From positions 347,846 through 411,845 of the forward strand of contig CAWDVK010000008.1 of assembly GCA_963805715.1 (NCBI GenBank): a stretch of 64,000 nt of DNA, given 5' to 3'. The notes below the pieces were generated by a model. It saw nothing but the letters and a program-made list of their open reading frames with translations. It was not told the origin of the DNA and made no database searches. Below, in pieces: positions 29,132 through 38,323 of the stretch. Both the position numbers and the translations under genes were made by a program. Position 1 is the stretch's first letter. Each line of letters starts with the position of its first letter. Source of the stretch: CAWDVK01 sp963805715 (GTDB lineage: Bacteria; Actinomycetota; Actinomycetes; Streptosporangiales; Streptosporangiaceae).

Positions 29132-29240
29132 GTCCTCATTCTCCCTCCCCGGCGGCCGGCGACAGCCCGTCTCGGCGTGGAGCCTGCGAAGTGCGGCTGC
29201 CGCCCGGCAGAATCAGCGGTGACACCGGGGCTGGAGGACC

Positions 29241-30203
29241 GTGAGCGAGCTGAGGTCGGTCGAGATCTGCGCCGGGGCCGGCGGGCAGGCCCTCGGCCTG
29301 GAGCAGGCCGGGTTCGCGCACGACGCGGTGGTCGAGCTGGACGCCGACGCGTGCGAGACGCTGCGCCGTAACCGGGGCGGCGAATGGAAGATCATCGAGG
29401 GTGACGTGGCCGGCGTGGACGGCCGCGGTTTCACCGGCATCGACCTGCTGGCAGGCGGGGTGCCGTGCCCGCCGTTCTCGATCGCCGGCAAGCAGCTGGG
29501 CGCGGGCGACGAGCGGGACCTGTTCCCGCACGCACTGCGCCTGACGGCCGAAACGGGCCCCCGGGCGGTGCTGCTGGAGAACGTTCGCGGCCTGGCCGCC
29601 CGCAGGTTCGACGGCTACCGGGAACAGGTGCTGCAGCGCCTGCGGGACCTGGGGTACCGGGCCTGGTGGGGCCTGGTGCAGGCGAGCGAGCACGGAGTGC
29701 CGCAGCTGCGGCCGCGGTTCGTGCTGGTGGCCATCAGGCAGCCGTGGGCCGGTCATTTCCGCTGGCCGGAGCCATCGCCGCAGCCGCCGCCCGGCGTGGG
29801 AGAGATCCTCGCGGACCTGATGGGCGCCAGGGGCTGGCCGGGGACGGCGGCCTGGGCGCAGCGAGCGGCCGGGATCGCGCCGACGATCGTGGGCGGCAGC
29901 AAGAAGCACGGCGGTCCTGACCTCGGCCCCAGCCGGGCGCGCGCGGCCTGGCGGCAGCTGGGCGTGGACGGGCTGGGCATCGCCGACGACTGCCCTGGCC
30001 CGTCCTTCCCGGCCGGCCAGCTGCCGAAGCTCACCGTCCGGATGGTGGCCAGGCTGCAGGGCTTTCCCGATCGGTGGGAGTTCGCCGGGCGCAAGACAGC
30101 CGCCTACCGGCAGGTCGGGAACGCGTTCCCGCCGCCGGTGGCGAGGGCGCTGGGCGAGGCCATCGCGGCAGCGCTGCGGCGGCCAGGCGGCCCGTCCTGC
30201 TGA
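29241..30203 (+). CDS. DNA cytosine-5 methyltransferase, orphan
   Basis: A 320-residue C5 methylase starting at GTG 29241. Motif I is EICAGAGGQALGLEQAG, motif IV PCPPFS with the catalytic Cys, motif VI ENVRGLAAR, motif VIII PQLRPRFVLVA and motif X RQVGNAFPPPVA. The target-recognition region between motifs VIII and X is short. No restriction endonuclease or Vsr gene is adjacent, so it is either a regulatory or a self-protecting solitary methylase. The recognition sequence cannot be read from the protein. Confidence 0.92.
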   Translation: MSELRSVEICAGAGGQALGLEQAGFAHDAVVELDADACETLRRNRGGEWKIIEGDVAGVDGRGFTGIDLLAGGVPCPPFSIAGKQLGAGDERDLFPHALRLTAETGPRAVLLENVRGLAARRFDGYREQVLQRLRDLGYRAWWGLVQASEHGVPQLRPRFVLVAIRQPWAGHFRWPEPSPQPPPGVGEILADLMGARGWPGTAAWAQRAAGIAPTIVGGSKKHGGPDLGPSRARAAWRQLGVDGLGIADDCPGPSFPAGQLPKLTVRMVARLQGFPDRWEFAGRKTAAYRQVGNAFPPPVARALGEAIAAALRRPGGPSC

Positions 30204-30239
30204 CCCTGATCACGGAGCCGGGGCGCGTCGCGCGGGCGG

Positions 30240-31469
30240 TTAGGAGCAGGACCAGGGACTGGCCGCCATCGGCTCGAGCGCTATGGCGGCGCCCCGCTCG
30301 TTGCGGCTTCCCGTCCACCGGTCCACCCATTCCCATGCGCCCTGGCCGGGCAGCGTGAACACGGTCCGCGGCTGGCCGGCGCAGTAGGCGGCGGACAGCG
30401 CGCCCTGCGCCGTCCAGGGCCCGAGCATGCTCGGAGCGGTGGAGTACTCGGTCCGGACTTCCTTCACCGATCCCTGCGCGGCCAGCAGCCTGGGCGGCCC
30501 GGTGCAGTACCCGCACGCGGGCGCCGAGTAGGTCATCTCCCACTCGCCTGCGCTCACCTGATAGCCGCCGACCCCCTCGCCGATCGCCGCGGTCTGCGCC
30601 TGCGCCGCGCTGACGGCGGCCGGAGCAGGCACCCCGCCCAGGCCGGTGGCACCGCGGCCGGTGCCGTCGGTCCACCAGTGGTCCAGCTGCTCCTCCGCCA
30701 GGGTGTACCGGGAGCAGATGATCGCGGCCGAAGCCCCGCTGGTGATGATCGAGAAGTCGCCGTCGGCATTGCAGAACTTCAGGCTGGGCTTGTGCGTGGA
30801 CCCGTGCGGGCCGCCGTCCTGGTAGCCGCACGGGCCCAGCGGCCCGGCGCAGCCCATCACGTAATAGGCGGGCGCGTGATAGGCGAAGCTGTCGCGGGGC
30901 GCGTTGAACCACAGCAGCCAGACGCCGTCCGGTCGCTCGACCATCCGCGGGTTGAAGCAGCCGTCGCCGCTGACGCCGCAGACCCAGTTCCACGTCCTGC
31001 CCCGGTCAGGACCCCAGTTATCGAGCGCCCGCGGCGAGAACAGCAGCCGGCGGAACGTCCACGGGCCCGGCAGCCGGGACGCGGTGGCCACGCCGAAACC
31101 GCAGAACGGCGTGTTCCTGACGGTCCACTCGAACCCGCAGCCGTAGCGCGTGCCGTACAGGTAGAACACGTCGGCATGGCGCAGGATCATCCCGTCGTGC
31201 AGGTCCAGCCCGCGGATGATGACCGGCGCGGCCGCTGCGGCCGGCCTGGCCGCCGGGGCTGCCCGGGCCGCCGGGATGGCCGCGCGAGCCGGTAACGCGG
31301 CCAGGCCGAGCATGGCGGCGGCCGAAGTCACGGACGCCAGGATCAGCCGTGCGGCGCTGGATCGCCTGCTCGCGGGCACGTGACGGTCCTCCCGGCCTCG
31401 GACTGCGGGGTCCCCTGGGCTCGTGTCCAGGATTTGCTCCCACCGGGCCGCAGGCTGGCTCATCCGCAT
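30240..31469 (-). CDS. Secreted beta-propeller protein, GH43-like
   Basis: A 409-residue protein with an N-terminal export signal after a long n-region (SSAARLILASVTSAAAMLG, cleaving near ARAA). The mature part has repeated blades typical of five-bladed GH43 propellers: HDGMILRHADVFYLYGTRYG, a GPWTFRRLLFSPR turn and NPRMVERPDGVWLLWFN. Six or more Cys suggest disulfides outside the cell. Whether the catalytic acids of GH43 are complete is unclear, so arabinanase/xylosidase activity is only a suggestion. Confidence 0.7.
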   Translation of the reverse strand: MRMSQPAARWEQILDTSPGDPAVRGREDRHVPASRRSSAARLILASVTSAAAMLGLAALPARAAIPAARAAPAARPAAAAAPVIIRGLDLHDGMILRHADVFYLYGTRYGCGFEWTVRNTPFCGFGVATASRLPGPWTFRRLLFSPRALDNWGPDRGRTWNWVCGVSGDGCFNPRMVERPDGVWLLWFNAPRDSFAYHAPAYYVMGCAGPLGPCGYQDGGPHGSTHKPSLKFCNADGDFSIITSGASAAIICSRYTLAEEQLDHWWTDGTGRGATGLGGVPAPAAVSAAQAQTAAIGEGVGGYQVSAGEWEMTYSAPACGYCTGPPRLLAAQGSVKEVRTEYSTAPSMLGPWTAQGALSAAYCAGQPRTVFTLPGQGAWEWVDRWTGSRNERGAAIALEPMAASPWSCS

Positions 31470-31605
31470 CAGCGTCCTGAGCAGCCGGATCCCGGCGCCG
31501 GGTGATCATTCTAGCCCTTGGTCACGCAGCGCGTAGTCAGGCTCGCGCGGTGTATTCGCGCGGCCGGGAGGTCAGGATGCCGCCATCACGCTCAGGGCCA
31601 TCACG

Positions 31606-31699
31606 CTCAGGGCCAGCGGGCGTCAGGGCCAGCGGGCGTCAGGGCCAGCGGGCGTCAGGGCCAGCGGGCGTCAGGGCCAGCGGGCGTCAGGGCCAGCCG
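31606..31699. repeat. 16-base tandem repeat at the end of the SMP-30 gene
   Basis: About five and a half copies of CGTCAGGGCCAGCGGG, preceded by two related 15-base copies. The last copy contains the stop codon of the minus-strand SMP-30 gene. The period is not a multiple of three. Confidence 0.9.
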
Positions 31700-32496
31700 A
31701 TGTGCGGCGCGGGCGCCCTGGCCGTCAGCACCTGGCCCGTCCGTGCCTCGCTCGTCATGTGGTCCATGCCGCGCCACTCGGCCGCCAGCATGAACAGCGT
31801 CCGGCCGTCCGCGCCGCCGAGCATGCAGGCGAAGCAGCCGCGGTCCAGGCCGATCGTCTGGAGCACCGCGCCGCCCTCGCGGACGCGCACGCAGCGCTTG
31901 TTCGGGACGTCCCCGTACCAGACGGCGTGGTCGGCGTCCAGGCATATCCCGTCCGGATACCCGCCGGGCAGGTCGGCCCACACGCGCCGGCCCGACAGCC
32001 TGCCGTCGGCGGCGATGTCGAATGACGTGAGCCTGTTGCCGTGCGACTCGGCGACGATCAGGGCGGAGTTGCCGGGCGTCACCGCCATGCCATTGCCGAA
32101 CGAGATGCCGTCGGCCACCTGCCGGGCCCGGCCGTCGGGACTGACCAGCACGACGATCTCGCCGTTGACGTAGGCGTTACCGCGGCCGTCCACCACGATC
32201 TCGTTGAAGACGGAGCCGAGACCGGTCAGGTCAGCGTGAGTCACCAGGGTGCCGTCCGGCTCGCGGCGCAGGATCAGTGCCTCCTGTCCGGACACCACGA
32301 GCATGCGCCCGTCCGGAAGCCAGTCGATGGAGTACGGGATGGTCGTCGGCACGCGGGTCACGACCTCGCTGGCGCCGCCCGGATCCGCGGCGATGATCTC
32401 CTGAGTGCCCCAGTTGGCGAACCATAGCCGGCCCTGGTGCCAGCGCGGCGACTCGCCGAAGGCGAGGCCGGCCAGCAGGACCTGCGGTGCTGTCAT
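31687..32496 (-). CDS. SMP-30/gluconolactonase-type hydrolase
   Basis: A 269-residue six-bladed propeller enzyme. Metal-site residues are visible in order: Glu in FGESPRWH, Asn in VFNEIVVDGRGNAYVN, Asn in ISFGNGMAVTP, and Asp in GYPDGICLDADHAVW. Members hydrolyse sugar lactones such as gluconolactone with a divalent metal. The C-terminal IGWP and stop codon fall inside the 16-base repeat, so the last residues may have been changed by repeat expansion. Confidence 0.88.
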   Translation of the reverse strand: MTAPQVLLAGLAFGESPRWHQGRLWFANWGTQEIIAADPGGASEVVTRVPTTIPYSIDWLPDGRMLVVSGQEALILRREPDGTLVTHADLTGLGSVFNEIVVDGRGNAYVNGEIVVLVSPDGRARQVADGISFGNGMAVTPGNSALIVAESHGNRLTSFDIAADGRLSGRRVWADLPGGYPDGICLDADHAVWYGDVPNKRCVRVREGGAVLQTIGLDRGCFACMLGGADGRTLFMLAAEWRGMDHMTSEARTGQVLTARAPAPHIGWP

Positions 32497-32726
32497 CAGC
32501 GGCTCCTCTGGTCGATGGTCGAGCGGCTGTCCGCGGCCGCGAGCCGGCCGCCGAGGCCGAGCGCGACGGCCGGCTGACCGTCCGCGGCGACCGGCGCGCG
32601 GCGGAGCGTTTTGCGCGGATGTTCGCCGTGCCGGTCGCCCCGCCGCGACCTTCCGGCAGGCCGGCGCCGGCCGGAAGCTTACCGAAAGGCTTTCCAGACC
32701 GGCCGGGCTAGCGCAGGCTGGGGAGC

Positions 32727-34043
32727 ATGTCGGCGGGGAGAGACCAGGAAACGGCGGTACCTGTCATGGAAACCTCAGCAGCCCTGGCCAGCGCGGGGGA
32801 GCGGCTGGTCGGCGAGGCCGTGGCCGCGCTGGACCGCCGCCCGCACGCGTACCAGCTGGCGTCGAGCCCGCAGGAGCGCCGTGAGTGCGTCCGGCATCTT
32901 TTCGAGCTCGTCATCCAGTGCGTCCGTGACGGCCATGTCGAGCCGATCATCGAGGCGGCGCAGCAGATCGCGGCCGCCCGCTACACGGCCGGCTTCGACA
33001 TCGGCGAGACCCAGGCAGCGTTCAACGCGCTGGAGGAGGTGCTCTGGCGCCAGCTGGCCGACATCGTGACCGGTGACCAGCAGATCGACGCGCTGGCCCG
33101 GATCAACGCCATCATCGGCGCCGGCAAGGACGCGCTGGCCTGCACCTATGTGGCCCTGGCCAGCCAGCGCGGCAGTGCGCCGGACGAGCGCGCCGCGACG
33201 CCGGGCGCGGCGGGCGGGGCGGGCGGCAGCACCGGGTCGGGCGGCACCGGGTCCGGGGGCCGCGCCGCGGGCGTCCAGACGGACGTCCAGGGTCAGGTGG
33301 GCGTCATCACGCTGGACGATCAGCGCAAGCGCAACGCTCTGAGCGCCCGGATGGTCAACGGAGTCATCGCCGCGCTGGAGAGCCTGCAGGCCGAGAGAGT
33401 CCGCGCTGTGGTGCTCCGGGCCGCCGCCGGGCTGCGCGTCTGGTCCGCGGGTCATGACATAGACGAGCTGCCCCGGGGCCGGCGCGACCCGCTGGCCTAT
33501 AACGACCCGCTTGAGCAGCTGCTCCGGGCTATCCGCACCTTCCCAGCCCCGGTCGTGGCCATGGTGCACGGCTCGGTCTGGGGCGGCGCGTTCGACCTGG
33601 TCCTCAGCTGCGACCTGATCGTCGCCGACGAGACGGCGACCTTCGCCATCACCCCGGTGAACCTGGGGCTGCCTTATAACACCACCGGCCTGCTGCACTT
33701 CCTCGGGCGGCTGCCGATGAACCTGATCAAGGAGATGTTCTTCACCGCCGCCCCCCTCGATGCCCGGAAAGCCAGGGAATGGATGGTGGTCAACCACCTG
33801 GTGGAATCGGCCGATCTGGAGGAGTACACGCTCGGCCTGGCCGAGACGATGGCGTCCAAGTCGCCGATGGCGATCACGGTCATCAAGGAGCAGCTCCGGG
33901 TCCTGACGGACTACCAGCCGGTCGCGGCGCAGGTCTACGAGCGGATCCAGGGTCTGCGGCGGGAGGCCTACGACAGCAGCGACTACCTCGAAGGGCTGAG
34001 GGCGTTCGCCGAAAGGCGCCAGCCGGTCTTCCGCGGAATCTGA
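32727..34043 (+). CDS. Fusion: RsbRD-like helical regulatory domain + methylmalonyl-CoA decarboxylase
   Basis: The 438-residue protein starts at ATG 32727 (GGGGAG upstream). Residues 15-150 are all-helical (ERLVGEAVAALD, ARYTAGFDIGETQAAF, ALEEVLWRQLADIV), resembling RsbR/RsbU N-terminal domains. A Gly/Ser linker (about 160-185) leads to a crotonase fold close to E. coli ScpB (YgfG): SAGHDIDELP carries His243, GLPYNTTGLL carries Tyr317, matching that enzyme's active residues, and VHGSVWGGAF and RIQGLRREAYDS follow the same order. It should decarboxylate methylmalonyl-CoA to propionyl-CoA. The regulatory role of the first domain is inference. Confidence 0.85.
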   Translation: MSAGRDQETAVPVMETSAALASAGERLVGEAVAALDRRPHAYQLASSPQERRECVRHLFELVIQCVRDGHVEPIIEAAQQIAAARYTAGFDIGETQAAFNALEEVLWRQLADIVTGDQQIDALARINAIIGAGKDALACTYVALASQRGSAPDERAATPGAAGGAGGSTGSGGTGSGGRAAGVQTDVQGQVGVITLDDQRKRNALSARMVNGVIAALESLQAERVRAVVLRAAAGLRVWSAGHDIDELPRGRRDPLAYNDPLEQLLRAIRTFPAPVVAMVHGSVWGGAFDLVLSCDLIVADETATFAITPVNLGLPYNTTGLLHFLGRLPMNLIKEMFFTAAPLDARKAREWMVVNHLVESADLEEYTLGLAETMASKSPMAITVIKEQLRVLTDYQPVAAQVYERIQGLRREAYDSSDYLEGLRAFAERRQPVFRGI

Positions 34044-34137
34044 GGCCGCAAGCCCGGCCCTGGCGCAGAATCGGGCCGGACCCGATCCCGCCGCGCGAGA
34101 GGTAGCCGCTGATAACCGTCGACAGGGGCCGTTAGCC

Positions 34138-34166
34138 GTCAACAGGGGCCGTCGGACCCTGTTGAC
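34138..34166. promoter_or_regulatory. Perfect inverted repeat overlapping a TTGACA box upstream of GH65
   Basis: GTCAACAGGG (34138-34147) and CCCTGTTGAC (34157-34166) are perfect 10-base arms with 9 bases between. The right arm overlaps TTGACA (34162-34167), and TACCTT lies 15 bases further as a weak -10. A related half-site GTCGACAGGG lies about 20 bases upstream. It sits 29 bases before the GH65 start, so a repressor operator is likely; a terminator for the upstream gene is the alternative. Confidence 0.6.
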
Positions 34167-34194
34167 AGCGGGCCGCACACTCTACCTTCCGCAC

Positions 34195-36666
34195 ATGCGA
34201 AGACGTGAGATCGCGCTGCCCCCTGAGCACATCTACCCGCCGGATGAGTGGCGGCTGGTGGAGAAGCGCTACTCGGAGGAGTTCGCGGACCGGGCCGAGA
34301 CCGTCTTCGCGCTCGGCAACGGCTTCGTCGGCATCCGCGGCAGCTTCGAGGAAGGCCGGCCGGGGCTGGACCCCGGCACCTTCATCAACGGGTTCCACGA
34401 GACCTGGCCGATCGTGCACGCGGAAGGCGCGCCCGCGCTCGCCCGCAAGGGCCAGACCATCGTCAACGTGCCGGACGTGACGATACTCAAGCTCTACGTG
34501 GACGACGAGCCGCTGTTCCTGCCGACCGCGCGGATCGGCAACTACGCGCGGATCATGGACTTGCGGGCGGGCACGCTGACCCGTGAGCTGGTCTGGGCCA
34601 CGGACGCGGGCAAGCACGTCCGGATCCGCTCCTGCCGGCTGGTGTCGCTGGAGCACCGGCACGTGGTCGCGATGACCTACGAGGTCACCATGCTCGACGA
34701 CGCCGCCCCCATCGCCATTTCCTCGATGGTCCTCAACCGCCAGGACGCTCACCTGCTGGACGACCTGCCCGAGTACCGGCCCGGCGATCCCCGGCTGGCC
34801 ACCCTGCTGCCCGGGCGGGTGCTGAGCGCCCGCGCCGTCGAGCTCGCCGGCCGGCGCATCCTGCTCGGCTACCAGACGACCAGCAGCAAGATGACCCTCG
34901 GCGTCGGGGTCGACCACGTGATCGACACGGCCTGCTCATACCAGGCCGCGGGCACCGCGGACGAGGACTCCAGCGAGGTCGTCATCACCGTGGACGCGAT
35001 GCCCCGGGTGCCGATCCGGATCACCAAGTTCGCGACCTTCCAGGCATCGCGCAGCATCCACGTGCCCGAGCTCGTCGATCGCTGCAGCCGGACGCTGGAC
35101 CGCACGGTCGCCGGCGGGTTCGACGTGCTGGCCACCGCTCAGCGCGAGCACCTCGACCGGTTCTGGGACCGCGCTGACGTCCGGGTGCAGGCCCGGCACA
35201 ATCCGGTGCGGCACCAGCAGGCGATCCGGTGGAACCTGTTCCAGGTCGCCCAGGCGTCGTGGCGGGCAGAGGGCGCCGGCATTCCGGCCAAGGGCCTGAC
35301 CGGGCAGGCGTACGAGGGCCATTACTTCTGGGATACCGAGATCTACGTGCTGCCGTTCCTGTCCTACACCCAGCCGCGGATCGCCCGTAACCTGCTGCGG
35401 TTCCGGCACAGCATGCTGGGCCGCGCGCGGGAGCGGGCCGCCGAGATGAGCCAGCGGGGCGCGCTGTTCCCCTGGCGGACGATCAACGGCGAGGAGGCCT
35501 CGTCCAACTTCCAGCAGGGCACCGCCCAGTACCACATCAACGCCGACATCGCCTACGCGGTCAGGGGCTACGCCAACGTCAAGGGCGACGGCCGCCTGCT
35601 GGGCGAGATCGGCGCGGAGATGCTCGTCGAGACGGCCCGGCTGTGGGAGGACCTGGGCTTCTACGGCGCGGACGAGAAGTTCCACCTGCACGGCGTGACC
35701 GGGCCCGATGAGTACACCACCGTGGTCAATGACAACACCTACACCAACCTGATGGCCCGGCTGAACCTCAACTTCGCGGCCTCCACCGTCCGCCAGCTCC
35801 GCCAGGAGCAGCCCGGCGACTACACCGCGCTCGCCCATCAGGTCGGGCTGCGGCCGGGCGAGATCGAGTCCTGGGAGCGCGCGGCGGCCGCCATGCACGT
35901 GCCGTTCGATGCCCAGCGCCGCATCCATCCCCAGGACGACACGTTCCTCAACCGGGAGAAGTGGGACCTCGACGCCACGCCGCGGGAGAAGTTCCCGCTG
36001 CTGCTGCACTACCACCCGCTGGTGATCTACCGCCACCAGGTGCTCAAGCAGGCCGACATCGTGCTCGCGATGTTCCTGCTCGGCAACGAGTTCTCCGAGG
36101 AGCAGAAGCGCCGCAACTTCGACTACTACGACCCGATCACCACCGGCGACTCGTCCCTGTCCGCCTGCGTGCAGAGCATCGTCGCCGCCGAGATCGGCAA
36201 GCGCCACGAGGCCCTGGAGTACTTCGAGTACGCGCTGCTCATGGACCTGGCCAACGTGGCAGGCAATGCATCCAACGGAGTCCACATCGCCTCGGCCGCC
36301 GGCGTGTGGATGTCGCTGGTGTTCGGGTTCGGCGGCGTGCGCGACTTCGACGGCCAGCTGTCCTTCAAGCCGAGCCTGCCGCATGCCTGGAACGAGCTCG
36401 CCTTCTCGCTGCGGTTCCGCGACCGGCAGCTGCGGGTGCAGCTCACGCACCACGAGGAGCGCTACCTGATCGAGGAGGGAGAGCCGCTGACCATCACCGT
36501 CCGCGGCGAGCCCTACCTGCTCAGCCCGGGTACCCCGGTCGTGGTCAAGCGGCTGCCCGCCGGGGCTGGCGGGGTGCCCGGCCCGCGGGCACCCGCCGGC
36601 GCGGCGGCCGGGACAGCGACGGGCGCCGAAAGCCCCGGCATGGCCGGCCCGCCCGCGCACGCCTGA
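34195..36666 (+). CDS. GH65 disaccharide phosphorylase (maltose/trehalose/kojibiose type)
   Basis: From ATG 34195 the product has about 823 residues; a TTG at 34162 would overlap the operator-like repeat. GH65 enzymes phosphorolyse alpha-glucosides to beta-glucose 1-phosphate. Domains in order are the beta-sandwich (FALGNGFVGIRGSFEEG), linker helices, and the (alpha/alpha)6 barrel. The general acid is Glu506 in GVTGPDEYT, and the phosphate site is GNASNGVHIASAAG. It is cytoplasmic; the last 45 residues are a low-complexity tail. Usually a beta-phosphoglucomutase accompanies it, but none is here; instead a sugar-porter fragment follows. Confidence 0.92.
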   Translation: MRRREIALPPEHIYPPDEWRLVEKRYSEEFADRAETVFALGNGFVGIRGSFEEGRPGLDPGTFINGFHETWPIVHAEGAPALARKGQTIVNVPDVTILKLYVDDEPLFLPTARIGNYARIMDLRAGTLTRELVWATDAGKHVRIRSCRLVSLEHRHVVAMTYEVTMLDDAAPIAISSMVLNRQDAHLLDDLPEYRPGDPRLATLLPGRVLSARAVELAGRRILLGYQTTSSKMTLGVGVDHVIDTACSYQAAGTADEDSSEVVITVDAMPRVPIRITKFATFQASRSIHVPELVDRCSRTLDRTVAGGFDVLATAQREHLDRFWDRADVRVQARHNPVRHQQAIRWNLFQVAQASWRAEGAGIPAKGLTGQAYEGHYFWDTEIYVLPFLSYTQPRIARNLLRFRHSMLGRARERAAEMSQRGALFPWRTINGEEASSNFQQGTAQYHINADIAYAVRGYANVKGDGRLLGEIGAEMLVETARLWEDLGFYGADEKFHLHGVTGPDEYTTVVNDNTYTNLMARLNLNFAASTVRQLRQEQPGDYTALAHQVGLRPGEIESWERAAAAMHVPFDAQRRIHPQDDTFLNREKWDLDATPREKFPLLLHYHPLVIYRHQVLKQADIVLAMFLLGNEFSEEQKRRNFDYYDPITTGDSSLSACVQSIVAAEIGKRHEALEYFEYALLMDLANVAGNASNGVHIASAAGVWMSLVFGFGGVRDFDGQLSFKPSLPHAWNELAFSLRFRDRQLRVQLTHHEERYLIEEGEPLTITVRGEPYLLSPGTPVVVKRLPAGAGGVPGPRAPAGAAAGTATGAESPGMAGPPAHA

Positions 36667-36719
36667 CCAGTCGGCGCCCGCGCTCACCTGTCGGCCCCTG
36701 ACCAGCCCTGCGGGCCAAG

Positions 36720-37559
36720 ATGCCGGAGTCGCCCCGGTGGCTCATGCTGCACGGGCGGTTCGCCGATACCCAGAAGGCGTTCGGCTTGCTGGGCATAGAC
36801 GTGCAGGAAGACCAGATCAGGCAGGCCGCGGACGAGCTCAGCCGGATGGAGCAATCACGGCCGCGCAAGACCGCGTGGACCGTGGGCGTCCGGCGGGCGC
36901 TGATCATCGTCTGCGTCTTCTTCATCTTCCAGCAGATCTGCGGCATCAACGTGCCGTTCTACTACGGCCCGACGCTGCTGAGCGGCTACTTCCAGGGCGG
37001 CACGTCCACCGCCGTCAGCGCGGCCACGGCTGGCGTGGAGGTGACCGCGATCCTCGGCGCGGTCAACGTGATCGCGACCTACTTTGCCTTCCGGTGGATC
37101 GACAAGGTGGGCCGGCGCCCGCTGGCGATGTGGGGCTACGCGGGCATGGCCATGTTCATGATCGTCGCAGCGATCGGCACCGGCTACCTGACGGGCGTGC
37201 CGAAGATAGTCCTGGTGATGGTCGGCTTCTCCTTCTTCATCACCTCCTTCGCGATCGGCGTCGGCGGAACCGGCTGGCTGATCCAGGGCAAGGTCTTCCC
37301 CACCGCCGTGCGCGGCAGCGCGGCCGCCATCGGCGCGGCTGTCGACTGGATCGCGAACTTCGCCGTCATCGAGGTCTTCCCCGCCTGGCACAACGCGATC
37401 GGGCTCGGCTGGGTGATGGTGCGCTTCGCCGTCATCGCCGTGCTGGGCCTGGGCTTCGTGGCCCGCTGGCTGCCCGAGCCCAAGGGACTGTCAGTGGAGC
37501 AGGCAGTCCGCGTCTTCGAACGGCAGGCCGACGGCAAGGGCAGCCAGGCCCTCACCTGA
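36720..37559 (+). pseudogene. Sugar porter (MFS), C-terminal half only
   Basis: The frame opens at PESPRWLM, the motif found after helix 6 in sugar-porter family transporters, and contains helices 7-12: QQICGINVPFYYGPTLL, the second RWIDKVGRRPL loop and the WLPEPKG end. The first six helices (about 190 residues) are missing, and the 53 bases between the GH65 stop and this frame do not encode them. It most likely lost its first half by deletion. As half a transporter it is not expected to work alone. Confidence 0.75.
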
Positions 37560-37592
37560 CGGCAAGCACCCGCACCTGGCTGCCGCCCGCCC

Positions 37593-37670
37593 GTCCAGGC
37601 AGCTCACCGCCGGCGAGCGCAGCTCACCGCCGTCCAGGCAGCTCACCGCCGGCGAGCGCAGCTCACCTGC
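37593..37670. repeat. 39-base tandem duplication
   Basis: Two near-identical 39-base units (at 37593 and 37632) lie between the transporter fragment and the DUF1918 gene; each contains two CAGCTCACCGCC motifs. Confidence 0.85.
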
Positions 37671-37875
37671 CGCGCTTGGCGGCCGGGTGGTGCTCCACCA
37701 CCGTGTCAGAGGAAGGGAAGAAGACGCTCTCGTGGCTATCACGCCAGCGGACTAGGTAAGGCGGCGCTCCCTGCTCCCCGTGCACCTCCAGGATCTCGCC
37801 GTGCCGGTCCTCATCACCCTGGTGGCGCCCTTTGACCGTCAGCTCGTCTCCCACTTGTGCCTGCATGTCATCCAC
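37663..37875 (-). CDS. DUF1918 small protein
   Basis: A 70-residue protein (start at 37875, GGAGG four bases upstream). The sequence order MQAQVGDELTVKGRH, GEILEVHGEQGAPPYLVRW and ESVFFPSSDTVVEH matches the DUF1918 family of small SH3-like actinobacterial proteins. Function is unknown. The basic tail AAKRGR is near the repeats. Confidence 0.88.
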   Translation of the reverse strand: MDDMQAQVGDELTVKGRHQGDEDRHGEILEVHGEQGAPPYLVRWRDSHESVFFPSSDTVVEHHPAAKRGR

Positions 37876-38323
37876 CTCCCGGGATCTTCACCGGTCATGG
37901 TGGCGCCCGGCCATCCGGCCTCGCCAGGGCCGAAGGTCCGCACTCGCCACTCGCCTCGCCCAAGGTCCCGCCAGCCTGGCCCAAGGTCCCGCCAGCCTGG
38001 CCCAAGGTCCCGCTGACCAGGGCCGTTGGTCCCTGGCGGCGCTCACCCGGGCCGACTGAGATCAAAGTGACGGGAGGGACCCGGAGATAGGAGACGCGGG
38101 GATGCGGGCGCGAGTAGCCCGTACACCACGCAATCCGGATCCGCGGTAGCGGATGGGTTCCCTCCCGTCATCGCCGTGCCGGTGGCCAGCGCCGGCCGGC
38201 ACGACTGCCGCCGCCCGGGGCGCGCGAGGGTCGCCGGTGCGGCCAGCCTGCGGTGCCGGGAGTCAGTCGCCCCGGTCCCAGTCGCCCGGTGTGTTAGCCG
38301 CCCCGGTGTTAGTCGCCCCGGTG
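37876..38323. other. Gene-free stretch with short tandem repeats
   Basis: No gene is supported. It contains two and a half copies of a 21-base unit (GCCCAAGGTCCCGCCAGCCTG, at 37958-38013) and, at its right edge, 15-base repeats GTCGCCCCGGTGTTA running into the stop codon of the TPP enzyme. Confidence 0.6.
37958..38013. repeat. 21-base tandem repeat
   Basis: Two full and one partial unit with period 21 (CCAAGGTCCCG core). Not within a supported gene. Confidence 0.85.

Noticed and set aside
31606..31699. CRISPR array at the 16-base repeats
   Set aside because: Units are directly tandem with no spacers and no cas genes are present; the 21-base and 39-base repeats fail for the same reason.
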